From positions 20,367,300 through 20,431,299 of the forward strand of contig CM057231.1 in NCBI GenBank assembly GCA_029891385.1: 64,000 nucleotides of DNA. Reading direction: 5' to 3'. Positions within the stretch are counted from its first letter, which is position 1. The number at the start of each line of letters is the position of its first letter. This stretch comes from Erythroxylum novogranatense (lineage: Eukaryota > Streptophyta > Magnoliopsida > Malpighiales > Erythroxylaceae). Positions 22,934 to 34,872 of the stretch are shown here, piece by piece. Made by a program: the position numbers and the translations under genes. The notes beneath the pieces were generated by a model. It did not search any database, was not told the origin of the DNA, and was given only the letters and a program-made list of their open reading frames with translations.

Positions 22934-23280
22934 TCATCCAGTTTGTTATGAATTTAAGTGTTAATCAGAGTATAACCAACACGCTAAAAAACCTTTAAGT
23001 GACTTACCCCTAGTCTTTTATCTATCCAAAATTCATATGTGTATAATTTGGAACAGCCCTCATAGGTGAAATGTTTAATAGGTAAACACTTGTAGCAACA
23101 ACTTCTCCTCAAAATTATGTTTGTAACCCTTTTCTTTAGAGCATACTTTGCACCATTTCTAATGTAGTTTGATTCCTATGTTCAATCACTCATGAGCTAA
23201 TTATTCTTCTCGAAAACATCTTAATGCTTTAACTGCTTCCCTTTTTCCTCTTCTCTTTCAATCTAGCAGCTTTGTCGAGA
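22934..23280 (-). pseudogene. Copia integrase remnant of the old element
   Basis: Minus-strand text gives VIEHRNQTTLEMVQSML, EVVATSVYLLNISP and a LTLKFITNWM segment, matching the NGVAERKNRTIMEMARSML and FWGEAVATAVYLLNRSP parts of copia integrase. The reading continues on the other side of the gypsy element at 11303, which dates the copia as older. Stops throughout. Confidence 0.65.
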
Positions 23281-23514
23281 TCTACATATTATTCTTCAAT
23301 AAGCGTCGATAAATCTTACAACTTGAACAACATCTTCATCTTTACACTCTAAAAATGGTACTTATCTTTATTTAAAACTAAGATGAGCGGCTGTGAAACT
23401 AAAAACTTGCTTGGAACCATTCTTAAAAAAATTTGTCTATCAAGTTTTCCCCTTTCGATTACCTAGTCAAAGATGTAGTAGCTGTAACACCACTTTGTCA
23501 AAAGATAGATCAAG

Positions 23515-23780
23515 TAACAAGAATTTCAGATGACAGTTCTATTTGCACTAAAACTCATATGTTTAAAGTTATTTAACTTCCACATATTTATTGAAGTAAA
23601 CAACATTTAAATAGGCTTCTACAAAGCACATCTTAATAAGAAACAAACTTTGACTAATTTTGTGATTATGCTCGACATGCTAAAAATAAAAAGAGAAAAG
23701 ATAAGAAAAATTTATAAAAGAGTGGCAGACCCTATATTTCCATGCTGGAAACCTCCAACTCATTAAAATTTTGAATCACT
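23515..23780 (-). repeat. Probable 5' LTR remnant of the old copia
   Basis: Counterpart of 9236-9490 (TCTATTTGCACTAAA, CCACATATTTATT and AAGAGTGGCA in the same order). Sits beyond the integrase remnant with almost no room for gag and protease, implying an internal deletion. Confidence 0.5.
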
Positions 23781-23800
23781 TCTTAACATTGGAGAGGTTC

Positions 23801-25176
23801 ATATTCCTTCATTGCTTACTTATGTGAGCTAATTCAAATGACATAATCAATAAGAATAACTTATTGGGTATAGAACCTCTTATGGCATAACTCTCTTCAT
23901 CAGCTTCTTAAAAGCATCCTTTATATTACAAGCAGTCATCTACCTTAACCTAAAGGCATATAGTAAAAGAACCTATAAGCCTTTTGATATATAAAACCAA
24001 CCTCTATTAAGTTATCTTCCTCCAGTAACATCTCCTTTAAAGGAAGGGGATTTTTCAATTCCAATAATATTTGTTCATAAGAGATTAGAAAAGTATATAA
24101 ATCAGTCTTTTGTTAAAGCTTAGATTTACTTCCCATTAAACATGACTAAAACCCTACTTACTCATCCTCTATATATAAAAACAATAAACAATTTTTTGAT
24201 CTACACATCCCTTTGGTAGTTTGTTAAGAAACATTCTAGGCATAACATTTAAACTTTTCCTACTTAGAAGTTTCTCCAAGATACAAATTTAGTGCATCAA
24301 CCTAAACACGACTATAGTAAGTTTAATGTCCCATTAGTTCGACATACGATGAGAGAAGGTGTTTAATAGTAGCCTCGTCCTACATCTAAAATTATCTTAA
24401 TAGACACTATTGTTGTTAATTTGAAAAAGCAACCTCTCTTAGATAGGATAGAGGTCGTCTAATACTAGTATATGAGGGAATGACGAAACTTGACATACTT
24501 ATGAAAATCACATACCATAACCCTTCCTATATAGCCTTTAGCCATAAACTTTTTCATTGTCCTAACATGAGGAACAAGGACCTAACAATAGTTGCCCTCA
24601 ACCATTCATGTTGACTTATAGTGTTAAAAGCCATAAACCCCTTTTATTCTTGTGTAAATAAAATTAACTAGTACAAATTGAGCTATCGAAATATGATATA
24701 TCTTGAAAAGTATCCAAAAACTCAAAGAAAAGATGTATTAATGAAAATGATTATACTTTAAAGGAAAATATCTGGACAAAGGAGTTGTAAAATGGAGGAG
24801 ATTATGATGGATTTTCCATAATGAAACGTGAGAGTAGTACTTATATTTTGAAAATTGAGAATAATATACCTCTCCAATTTCCAAAGCCTCCAACCATTTC
24901 TCCATCATTTAGAATCTCCACTTTATGTTGAAACTTTTGCAAGAGTTTAATGTGAGGTTTAGCGATAGGTTGTCAGAAATTGAAAAGGTTAAATGTGAGG
25001 CTTAGTGATAGGTTATCAAAAATTGAAAAGGTTAAATGTGAGGCTTAGTGATAGGTTGTCAAAAATTCCAAAGGTTAACCTATCCAACGACATGTCTCTC
25101 ACTAGAAACTCTTTAGATATCTCAAAAAATGACTAGTTCCATTCATATAAGAATATTAGGCTTGTAAGGTCTTACC
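23801..25176. other. AT-rich sequence without recognised gene
   Basis: No open frame of useful length and no protein motif I could name. It may be decayed retroelement sequence. The only clear structure is the 43-bp tandem repeat at 24946-25076. Confidence 0.5.
24946..25076 (+). repeat. 43-bp tandem repeat, 3 copies
   Basis: Three consecutive copies of a 43-bp unit containing TGTGAGGCTTAGTGATAGG and AAAAATTGAAAAGG, with a few substitutions between copies. Lies about 100 bp before the solo LTR at 25182. Confidence 0.9.
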
Positions 25177-25261
25177 AACAATGTAACATCCCAGATCACC
25201 CGCTTACAGATATTGCCCACTTTGGTCCTTGGCCAAGCCAAGCCCTAATGGTTTTGCTTTT

Positions 25262-25350
25262 CCCTAGGCCTTCCCAGGAGGTCACCCATCCTAGAACTAC
25301 TCTCACCCGAGCACATTTAACCTGGAGTTCTAATGAGACCCAGCCCGTTA
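25262..25350 (-). other. 5S rRNA-like domain (Cassandra-like) within the LTR
   Basis: On the minus strand the segment follows plant 5S rRNA from its middle to near the 3' end: TCATTAGAACTCC, GGTTAAATGTGCTCGGGTGA (box A region), GAGAGTAGTTCTAGGATGGG and TGACCTCCTGGGAAGGCC (intermediate element and box C). Similarity is about 80 percent by eye. The 5' part of 5S is missing or unrecognisable, so this is not a functional rRNA gene. Cassandra TRIM elements are known for 5S-derived sequence in their LTRs; here it lies in a much longer LTR. Confidence 0.85.
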
Positions 25351-25414
25351 GTCTATGGAAAACACATCTATAAGGGAGGCCTAGCCACTTGCCGGTCCAA
25401 TCGACCCGAGTACT

Positions 25415-25427
25415 GGCTCTGATACCA
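25415..25427 (-). other. tRNA-iMet PBS-like site inside the solo LTR
   Basis: Minus-strand TGGTATCAGAGCC, a perfect iMet PBS, about 65 bp upstream (sense) of the 5S-like domain and well inside the LTR. In a normal element the PBS lies just outside the 5' LTR, so this suggests that a PBS plus downstream LTR was captured. Confidence 0.75.
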
Positions 25428-26962
25428 TCTTATAAGTGTATAAAACATAATATCATTCCCTTTGAACTATAGGATTCAACACTTTAATTCCTCACATGGT
25501 TACTTCACCACTATCCACCTTAGTTTTTCTTTTGCATTTTCTAAGGCATTTAATGCCTTTAATCTAATAATTATTTCAAAACATAATTAAGCACATCTTT
25601 CATCCAAGCATATTAGGCCATTATTCATCAATCTAGGCGACATTTCAAGTTTACTCTAAGTAAATATGATAGTTTCTTTCCAATGTACACCATCAAAATC
25701 CTTAAATCCTAAACCAAATTCACTTAGGCATTTTATCAAACACCTAAAGGCATAAACTTTAAAGCCTCCTTCTAATGTACTTCTTCCTCATTTTCCATCA
25801 TCAATTCACCTCATACATGCACAATTAACATCATAGAGTTCATTTAAACCATCAATTTCAAAAGATATTCAAAAATTCACAAAGTTTCACCTAAAGGGGA
25901 CAATTTTGGTTTTGACTTAAAGAACCCTCTCCATGACATATTTCATTCATCTAAACCATGTTTCATGCATACTCAAGCATGGAGAACAACATATTTTAAC
26001 ACCAAACTCAAAATCCTAATGTAGAGAGAGATGAGACAAAATTTACCTAAACTTTCCTTTGGCGATATCTTTCAATCCTTTGAGAATTTCTCAAATATAA
26101 TGATAGATTTGAGTTCCTTGACCCCAAATTAGCTTAAAACACCTTGGTTTGAGTTGAAAAATCAAAAAGAAGGGTGAATTTTGGTGATGGCCTAAACTTC
26201 CTCTCTTTCCTCCTCTCTTCTCCTTTCTTCTTCTTTCTTTTAATAAAAACTAAGTGTTTTAATGCCATTTTAATGGGTTGCACGACCACACACATGTATA
26301 AGGGTCTAGAATTGGACTCTTCTTTGACCAAACAAGGTGAATCTACCAATTTGCCTTTAGTTATGTGAAATTACCATTATACCCTCCAAACTTTTCCTAA
26401 ATTTGCAATTAAGTCCAAAATTCAAAAATGGCCAAAAATTTTATTTTCATTTTGGTCCTTGGACTTTTGAAAATTATAAATAAGCCCCTTAACTTTATAA
26501 AATTATGAATTGGCCCTCCAAGAATTGAAAATTTACAATTAAGTCCTTTAACTTTTGACAATTTGCAAATAAGCCCTTATATACATAAACTTTTCCAATA
26601 TAGCTTTCTAAGTGTCTAATAAGTATATAAATCATGTCTAATCACCTCTAAGGCATTATAACATATTTAACTTAGCCTCCATAGTCATATCCATCTAATG
26701 GACTCGATTTTTCACACTTAAAAACTTATTTTTTGGAAATCTCCAAAAATTCACATACCGAGAACTCTAAGTTCATGTAAGGGCATATAACATTATAAAT
26801 CATTTACACATACACCCAAATGGCTTAATTACATCTTTGAACACATATACAAGCATATATATATCAATATCCACTAGCATCTCTAAGTACAGATCAATAA
26901 AAAAGGGCTCAAAAAGTTCGGTGTTACAAACAAGGCATGTAGATAAAACTTAAAGGGTAATT

Positions 26963-27241
26963 TGTTAGAAGACAAACCCATATATGATTCTTATGGGTTC
27001 TTCTAGATACGACAGTTGAGTATAGCTATTGTCTTTTGCTTTGTAGCTATCAAATTCATTTATTATAGCTATATTAGTCCAGATTTTTTTGGGTTTTTAA
27101 AAACCCTTGTTTGTGTAATGTTTGTAAGAGAGAAAAAGCAAAAAAAAAACATAGGAAAGTAGAGAAAAAAAAAACAAAGAGCTATAGCTCAAGAGAGTGT
27201 AACATGTTTTTATTATCAATATATATTGTTGTTTGATTTTA
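26963..27241 (+). mobile_element. Old copia 5' LTR, first part
   Basis: Starts TGTTAGAAGACAAACCC and has the usual copia 3' portion (AGAGAGAAAAAGC, GCTCAAGAGAGTGTAAC, TATTATCAATATATATTG). It is interrupted at 27242 and resumes at 63185-63211, where it ends CTCATTCAACA and is followed by a PBS. Rejoined it is about 306 bp. It is the outermost visible host of the nest. Confidence 0.7.
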
Positions 27242-27754
27242 TGTTGGAACCTGATTCCGGAGCCCAATATTCAGAGTCATAAAGCGTGAGCATATTATCC
27301 TATAGGGTTATTTCAAGGAACCCTCATTAGTCACCATCCCACATGAGTGGCGCCCATACCGGTCAAACATCTAAATAAACTCATTTCTCCTATTTCAGAA
27401 CAAGTTTTGGGAAAAACTCAAACTGGGATTACAATTTAACTTCTTTAGAACATTTATTCCCCATTGTCTTAAGTCTCTAAGGATACCAAAATCATTCAAT
27501 TTGGCTTAGAATTCTATGAGTTTGGGCCCAAAACCTTTTTAGATTGTTATTAAATTGGGACAGTACACTATATCTAACTTCCAACCAGAAATTTTAAGTC
27601 TTAATGACTGAGTTAAAATTCTATTCCTTTATATCTTTTGTAGCTCTCTGTCTCTAGTTTAATTAGAAACAAGAAATCATCTCATTTAGAGGTAGGATGA
27701 CACAACTATGGTCGAAGGAAACCAAACAAGGTTTTGTCCTCATTCATATTGAAC

Positions 27755-28601
27755 CTGTTTTGGGACAATTGACATAAATTTTTCTACGAATATCGGATTA
27801 AGGTTTTATTTAGATGGTTTGAAATAAGACCTCAATATCTACAACCTTCACAAAGACCTTGAAGACAAATTCTATCATCTAGAGGGTCAAAATTGGACTA
27901 GACGATACAAAATGAACAATACACAGAAACTGTTTTGTAATTAACATAACTTTCTATAGAGACATTGGATTGAGGTTTTCTTTATATGGTTTTGAAGAGG
28001 ACTTCAAGATCTACAATTTCTTGAAGACTCAAAGACAAATTTTATCATCTAGGGGGTCAAAATTGGACCAGACGATACAACATGAATAATAATACACATA
28101 AGCTATTTTGCAATTAGCATAACTTTCTCTAGAGACATCAGATTGAAGTGTCATTTACATTATTTTGAAGAGAACTTCAAGATATACAACCTTTATGAAG
28201 ACCTCAAAGACAAATTCTATCATCTATAGGGTCAAAATTGGACCAGACGATACAAAATGAATAGTACACAGAAGCTATTTTGCAATTAAAATAACTTTCT
28301 CTCAAGACATCAGATTGAGGTGTTCTTTAGATAATTTTGAAGATAACTGCAAGATCTACAACTTTTATAAGACCTCAAAGACAAATTCTATCATCTAGAG
28401 GATCAAAATGAGACCAAACGATACAAAATGAACAATACATTGAAGCTGTATTGCAATTAGCATAACTTTCTCTAGGGACATTAGATTGAGGTGTTATTTA
28501 GATGGTTTTTAAGGGGACTTCTACAATTTTGATGAAGACCTAAAAGATAAATTATATCATCTAGAGGGTCAACATTAAACCAGATGATACAAAATAAACA
28601 G
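27755..28601 (-). repeat. 170-bp tandem array, left part
   Basis: About five units, with a GGGTCAAAATTGGACCAGAC word recurring near 27883, 28052, 28229, 28399 and 28566 (spacing 167-176). Each unit also holds CATAACTTTCTCTAGAGACA and a CTACAACTTTTATGAAGACC word. SIRE copy B inserted into this array at 28602; the array resumes at 49239. Confidence 0.9.
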
Positions 28602-29055
28602 TGTTGAGTCTAAATGACTTTACATATATATGATTTTGATGAATAACAAAGAAGAAGAAAAAGTAGACGCAGAAATAAAAAAACAGACAGACAGAAAAAT
28701 GAAAAGCAGACGCAGGATGAATAACAAAGAAGTAGAAAAGCAGATGAAGAAAGAAAAGAAGACGCAGAAGTTGAAAAGCAGACGCAGAAGTAGAAAAGCA
28801 GACGCAAAAAGAAAAACAAACGCAGAAGTTGAAAAGCAGATGCAGAAGTAGAAAAGCAGATGCAGAAAGAAAAACAGACGCAGAACTTGAAAAGCAGATT
28901 CAGAAGTAGAAAAGCAGAAGCAGAAAGAAAAGCAGACGCAGAAAAGCAGACGTAGAATTCAAAAGCAGACGTAAGAGTCAGTTCGAGTTAGTTACATAAC
29001 TCAACTGATTAACCATTTCTTTCAAGAATCAAGAAACAAGATTCAAGAAACAAGA
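28602..29055 (+). mobile_element. SIRE copy B 5' LTR, first part
   Basis: Begins TGTTGAGTCTAAATGAC, matching the 3' LTR start at 48250, and runs through the GCAGACG minisatellite to AAGAAACAAGA, where a solo LTR is inserted. Continues at 40121. Confidence 0.9.
28650..28960 (+). repeat. U3 purine-rich minisatellite (5' LTR)
   Basis: Imperfect repeats of AGAAAAGCAGACGCAGAAG and related AGAAAAACAGACGC units. The open frames seen here on both strands are products of the repeat and not genes. The 3' LTR copy (48290-48560) is shorter, so unit number changes between LTRs. Confidence 0.9.
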
Positions 29056-30309
29056 TGATCGCGGCTTTGTCGATTCGACCTTACGATCGATCCTTGGAAA
29101 CCGATCAAAAATAATTTATACCAAGGATTGCAGCATAGGTTGCAACCTCGGGTTGTCTCACTTAATCGGAACCTAATGAAATGGACCTAAACTAGCCTAT
29201 ATGTCATAAAATGCAAGTGAAATCAGTGAGGAAAAGGGGTTTTGTTTGAAAACATTAACTACACTAAAAAGCATATAAAAAGTATTTTTGGATTTTTTTT
29301 TAAATAGAAAAAGAAAATACTAAAACAAGTGATAAAATCCTCTTGAAAACGAGCTTTGGCTATCACAGTTCAAAACTAAGTGTGAATGGTAAACCTTAAA
29401 GAATTCTCTTTAAGTCCAGGGTCTTGATTAATGGACTGCTGTCACTCTCGACTCCATTTCTCAAGACCCCATTGAGTGCTCTTGAGCCTCAGAACCATAA
29501 AGGATTCTTTAAGTCAAAGGCTTTAATCAATGAACTCCATTGCTTAAAACCTTGTTAAAAGCATCTTAGTGTGTGCGGTGGATTTGCCAATGCAATGGGG
29601 TCAAATAAAATCTAGCATCAACTCAATATCAAACACAACTAGGTAGATAAAAGAGAATCAACAAGATCACAAGTTGACATATATGAGACTTCATATATTT
29701 AAGCACAGAATTCTACATAAACAAACCCACAACACATTACATTGTTCAACGCTTAATTAAACTCTAATTAAGCTAATCTAACTACAAAGCAATAAACCCC
29801 AACTCGGCTGTTCATAACAATGTAGTTAAATGTGACAATGTAAACTACCAATCCAAACAACACATTAAATGTCAAACATTTAGCTATAATCAAGTAGCTT
29901 CACTACAAATTACAAACCCCTAAACCTAGGCATTTATAAATCATAGCTAAACTACAGATTAAGCTACTCCCCTTCGGTGAACTCCAGCCATCACTGCATC
30001 TTCAGGAGAAACGAATGCCTAACCATGCATTTTAACCGGAACCTTCACAACTCGTGACGAATCCAAGCTACCGATGATGGAGTCAGCGGTGAAAATGAAA
30101 AGAAAGCCTATACAAAGGTTTCACCCAGGGAACCCTGGATGGTGAGGCCGTGAATCTCTCCTCTTTCTTCTTTGTTCTCCCTCCACTCGTCTCCCTTCTC
30201 TCTGCCGTATATCGATCTCCCCAGCCAGATGATGATGCCCGTTCTAACCTAATTCAGCAATATTTAAAGGATGGTTCACGGGCCGGGTCAGTACATTGAG
30301 TGATTTTTC

Positions 30310-30605
30310 TATTTAAAGTCTGAATATCCGCTCGTACGTCGCGGTGTGCGAATTAATATTCGTCGCGACCTATGGAATTGCTTGCTCATCGTGACGTATA
30401 AATTAATATTCTCCGCGACGTGTGGAAATGATTTGCTCGCCGCGATGTGTTGAATTGTTGACGTCGTGACGTACGATCTGGCTTGCTCGCCGCGATGTGC
30501 TGAATTGTTGACGTCGAGACGTACGATCATGTGTTGATGCGCCGCGACGTGGAAATTACATTTCGTCGCGGCGAGGTGATTAGTTCACGCCGCGACGTGC
30601 CTTAA
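30310..30605. repeat. CpG-rich diverged repeats (GCCGCGACGTG type)
   Basis: About ten spaced copies of a (G/C)CCGCGACGTG-like word, with two longer near-duplicates (TTGCTCGCCGCGATGTG followed by TGAATTGTTGACGTCG). Dense CpG in an AT-rich LTR, ending 40 bp before the Angela insertion. Confidence 0.75.
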
Positions 30606-30646
30606 GGACTTCATGTTGACGCTTCAGATCCTTTTTGACTCCTTTT

Positions 30647-32750
30647 TGTTGGATCGGAAAAAGAAAGCATGCTTAGTTTGGAGAAACGATAGATTTCAAA
30701 ACTTTTTAAGAAATCATCTTGCAGCGGAAGCAATATATCCAAATCAACATGCTAATCCATACATGATATGGTATAAGGATAATAAAATCAAGAACAAGAT
30801 AAAAGGAATTACCGACTTCGCCATGACTTTAAATCCTCATTGCGCTATCCTCTCCTTCTTGTATCCAAATCCTTTGCCTTTGAGTCTTTTTCTTTAGCAA
30901 TCTATCTTCTTCCTTGTAGTAGTATCCTCTACCAATTAGATTTACCACTTGTTCTTCAAGGACAACTAGGTTAACAAAATCCTTTGGTGGGAAAGGAGAA
31001 GAAATATTTGGAGGAGATTTTCTTAGAAGACGAAGAACCAAAATTGAAACTCTTTCAATTCTTTCACTTAGGAATTTCGGTTTTCTCTTGCATGAAAAGA
31101 GAGAATGTCTAAAAAATATGCAAGAACCCTTTCTTACATCTCAATTTCGAAATATGCATAAATGGAAAGAGTGAGAGGCATCCAATGCATCACTTCTTAC
31201 ATTAATCACTCATCAAATAGCCAATAAATGAGACTTACTTCATTTATCTTTAAAATGGCTATTTGAAAAGACCATAACCTATAATTGAATACCCATTTCG
31301 GTTTTGGCAAGAAGAAAGAAGGAATATGGTCCATCTAATGCACATCTTTCATCTTTAATCTAATGAATGCAAATAGGTTACATGCCAACATTAAAAGCCA
31401 ACCATTAAACCATTTAATGGTAAGTTCATAACTCCATTTAATAATGATGAACCATAATAAAGACCATCTTTATTTAGTATTTTAATGTCAAATGTGTGGT
31501 TACACATCTAACCTAACACAATTTCGAAATTGCTTCTTCTCCATTTAAAAAAAATTGTTTTAATACAATTAATCTAATCAATTACATTAAACCAAAACAA
31601 GCCCATTTCTAAATGAACATATGAGCTTCCAATTAACCATTAATTAGTATAAGCCCATCATTCAATTATGGACTTCTAAAGCCTCCAAACTACTTCTTAC
31701 TTAGCTTGATAACATTCCTTAAAGCCAAGTGGGGAATCTTATTGGACTTTGATAATTCAAGCTCCAATAAGCCCAGAAATAATTCAATCTCATTGGAATT
31801 AATTCTAGCTTATTAACTAAATGTCATTCCACTAAAGACAATTAGTTGAACTCTTGAATTATTAAATATTATGAGAATATGTCCAATTGCAAACCCTATT
31901 TAGAACCTTATTATAGCCATCCGCACAACAAAGGGTAAAATTACCATTTTGCCCTTATGTTGGTTTTTCCTTCTATATCTCTCATTTTACTTTATATGGT
32001 GATTAACACATAAGATCTCATCTTAGTGTTAAGACTTGATGGGTAGCTAGTCCATCAAACTATCGCGCCAGCTTTAATCACCAAATCTCCTTAAAACATC
32101 TAGAAGAGATGATAACACTATAAACTCTTTATTTGAGTGAATGTTCCCTGATACATGTTTCAATTAATAATTCCAACATGCAGACACTGGATTAATACCC
32201 TGTAAAAATTCATTCCGATCATATCAAGAATTATAATGAAACACATATGAGTTCACCACTCATCAAGATTGTGGTTCATAATAAGCGAATGCTTAAGTTG
32301 TATGTTTTAAGATTAAAGTAACGGCCCACTTTATTCTTGAAAACATACTTGATTCCAGATTCATTTAATAGTGCCATTATCGATAGTCTACTACTATCAT
32401 GATATGAAACTCATCATTCCCTTTAAGTAAACTCCTTTACTTATATGGAGATAAATCGCAACACTACTGATCTAAACAATAATCAAACGACCAACTTGAT
32501 TATTCAACTGTGAATCAATTAATTGATTCTAATAATATACATGTTTCCCATACATCTCTATGTATATGTATATTACTTACAAATGAATCTTGGTACCTTA
32601 TGACCAGATATATAATGCTCATACAGATAAAACCAAACTCTTTTGTTTTATTAATAATAAATATTTTCCTTACAAAATCAGAATCAAGAAGATAAAGTTA
32701 CATGTAAATACACTTGCTTTCCAGGGCACTATATTTACATAACTCCAACA
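30647..32750 (-). mobile_element. Angela 3' LTR
   Basis: 2,104 bp, TG...CA ends with TGTTGG/CCAACA terminal inverted repeats. Differs from the 5' LTR by a few percent at most, including small indels (for example in the A-run near 31550). Confidence 0.93.
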
Positions 32751-32765
32751 ATCTCCCACTTGCCC
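32751..32765 (-). other. Angela polypurine tract
   Basis: Sense GGGCAAGTGGGAGAT immediately before TGTTGGAG, the usual copia form. Confidence 0.88.
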
Positions 32766-33409
32766 TAAAGCAAGTTTGACATATCCTTCATTCCCATCCC
32801 TTCTAGGTGACCCTCAAAGCTCTTTTGAGTCAATGTCTTTGTGAACGGATCAACAAGGTTTTGCTCTGTAGGAATCTTTACCACATCCACTTCTCCACGT
32901 TGTATTATCTCCCTTATGAGATGATACTTTCACTCAATGTGTTTGGCGTCTTTGTGGTTCCAAGGTTCTTTAGAATTAGCCACTGCCCCACTATTATCAC
33001 AATAAAGTGTAATGGCTTTTTCTGCCTCTGGAACTACCTCCAAATCATTTAGGAACTTTCGGAGCCAGACTGCTTCCTTTGCTGCTTCACAAGCAGCAAC
33101 ATTCTCAGCCTCCATAGTCGAATCAGCAATACAAGATTACTTGACACTCCTCCAAACTATGGCTCCACCTCCTAAAGTAAATATAGAACCAGAAGTTGAT
33201 TTCCTCGAATCAACATCTGATTGGAAATCAGAATCCGTATATCCTGTCGGAATAAGATTACTTCCAGAGTAAACAAGCATTAAGTTCTTCGTCCTACGAA
33301 GATACTTAAGTATACACTTAACCGCAGTCCAATGTTTCATTCTGGATTGGATGAAATCGCTACCAGGTCCCATGCGTAATAGATATCCGTCTAGTGCACA
33401 AGATTGCAT
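32766..33409 (-). pseudogene. Angela RNase H
   Basis: Two pieces: 33137-33409 (DFIQSRMKHWTAVKCILKYL, TGYTDSDFQSDVDSRKSTSG) and 32930-33115 (MEAENVAACEAAKEAVWLRK, TLYCDNSGAVANSKEP, HKDAKHIE). The catalytic Asp/Glu positions TDSD, MEAE and YCDN are present. A frameshift and a stop lie between them, and the sequence after KHIE gives the VDPFTKTL end. Broken but collinear with the family. Confidence 0.88.
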
Positions 33410-33670
33410 ACATCAAACTACCAACTGCCAAGCATATGGAATGTTACGCGTCGCTCAACCTCCTCTTGGGTTTTAGGTGCTTGTTCCTTTGAAAGTTTGA
33501 TTCCATGTCTAGTAGGGCGAAACCCTCTTGGAATCTTGCATGGCAAACTTATTGAGCATATTCTCAATGTAAGTTAGTTGAGACAAAACTATCTTCTTGT
33601 TCTTACGATCCCTTATAAGTTTGATCCCTAGAACATAGGTAGCCTCTCCAAATCCTTCATTGAAAACTGC

Positions 33671-34250
33671 TCATTCATCCATCCTTAACCGCAGATAACA
33701 TTCCCACATCATTCCCAATGAGCGTAATGTCATCAACATACGGATTAGGAAAGTAACCTTACCTTCTTGTATTCTTTTGTAAACACAAGGCTCATCTAGG
33801 TTTTGTATGAACCCATAGGTTTTGATAGCCTTATCAAACCTAATGTTCCAAGACCTAGATGCTTGCTTAAGTCCATAAATGGACCTTTGCAACTTGCAAA
33901 CCTTATGCTCATTACCTAGCTCAATGAATCCTTCGGTTGGGCCATATAAATGGTCTCCTCAAGATCTCCATTCGAAATGCGGTCTTGACATCCATTTGCC
34001 ATATTTCATAGTCGAAATAGGCTGCTATGGCCAAAAGAATCCTGATGGACTTAAGCATGGCAACCGGAGAAAAAGTCTCCTCGTAGTCTATATCCTCCTT
34101 TTGAGTATAGCCTTTAGCTACCAATCTAGCTTTAAAGGTCTCTACCTTTCCATCCGATCCCTTTTCCTTTTGTAGATCCATTTACACCCTATGGTTTTAG
34201 ACACAGTGGTAGATCTACAAGGACCTGAACTTCATTAGTATACATAGAAT
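33671..34250 (-). pseudogene. Angela reverse transcriptase
   Basis: Pieces: 33921-34181 ([50 protein letters not shown]) and 33671-33892 (IYGLKQASRSWNIRFDKAI). The catalytic box PYVDDITLIGND is encoded near 33715-33765 but out of frame with the second piece. Several small deletions and frameshifts. No start codon is meant here, since RT is cut from a polyprotein. Confidence 0.88.
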
Positions 34251-34305
34251 CTATTTCCGATTCCATTGCCTTGAGCCATTTTCCTGCATCAACATCATTA
34301 ATAGC

Positions 34306-34872
34306 CTATGTATACGTAACAGGATCTGTTTCTTCTTGGTCTGAGATGGCAATTAAGCCTTCTCCTAAACCCAGATACCTATCTGGTTGTCTCACAACCC
34401 TCCCACTACGTCTAGGCACATCTTGATGTTCAGGTTGCACTTCTGATTCAACTCTTGAATCCATTTCGACATCTTGTTCTGTCATATCCAAAATAACTCT
34501 TGGTTTGGATGAAATTGCTAACTCCTTTAGTACTACTTCACTTCTTCCTTTGTGATTTCTCACAAACTCTTCCTCTAAGAAGTTTGCATTTGTCGACACA
34601 AATACCTTCCTATCATGAGGACTGTAAAAATAGTACCCTCGAGTTCCCGTAGGATATCCTACAAACAAACATACTTCTGACCTTGGTTCCATCTTTGTGG
34701 ATTCAGGCTTTAGAACATGGGCTGGACAGCCCCAAGTCCCCAAGTTCCTCAATGAAGGCACTCGGCCAGTCCACAACTCCCTAGGTGTTTTAGGCACCAA
34801 TTTGGATGGAGCAAAGTTAAGAAGATATGTTGCCGTTGTATGGCTTATTCGAGCGATTCGGAAGGCTAGCAT
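34306..34872 (-). pseudogene. Angela integrase C-terminal region
   Basis: 188 residues, open. Contains ATYLLNFAPSKLVPKTPREL, LWTGRVPSLRNL, WGCPAHVLKP, FVGYPTGTRGYYFYSP and VFVSTNANFLEEEF, the conserved run after the copia DDE core, followed by an acidic linker (DVEMDSRVESEVQ) and RRSGRVVRQPDRY just before RT. Frameshifted relative to the core. Confidence 0.88.

Larger units (their letters stand above)
9124..23800 (-). mobile_element. Old degraded copia element, split by a gypsy insertion
   Basis: Low-identity copia coding traces on the minus strand: integrase (22934-23280), integrase C-terminus (about 11230-11303), RT (10380-10960) and RNase H (9540-9990). The integrase reading resumes exactly across the gypsy element at 11309-22928. 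Weakly similar repeats at 9236-9490 and about 23515-23780 may be its LTRs. Gag and protease are missing, so the element is both decayed and deleted. Outer limits are uncertain. Confidence 0.6.
25182..26928 (-). mobile_element. Solo LTR (1.75 kb) containing a 5S-like domain
   Basis: Begins TGTAACATCCC and ends TTCGGTGTTACA, with perfect TSD aacaa (25177-25181 and 26929-26933). Sense strand is minus, judged from the promoter-like AT-rich to purine-rich transition near 26240 and a donor-like TTTAG/GTAAAT at 26046. No coding sequence. The last 250 bp in sense contain a tRNA-iMet PBS-like word and a 5S-rRNA-like domain. The rest is ordinary gypsy-type LTR sequence, with AAGTCC/TTAGGGGCTTAT-type runs around 26400-26580. 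It may be chimeric. Confidence 0.85.

Noticed and set aside
25262..25350. A genuine 5S rRNA gene
   Set aside because: Only the middle and 3' part of 5S is recognisable, with about one in five bases changed, and it lies inside an LTR with a perfect TSD.
28610..28851. Open frames on both strands rich in Lys/Glu or Phe/Leu/Cys
   Set aside because: They are translations of the GCAGACG minisatellite in the SIRE LTR; the same happens at 48234-48569 in the other LTR.
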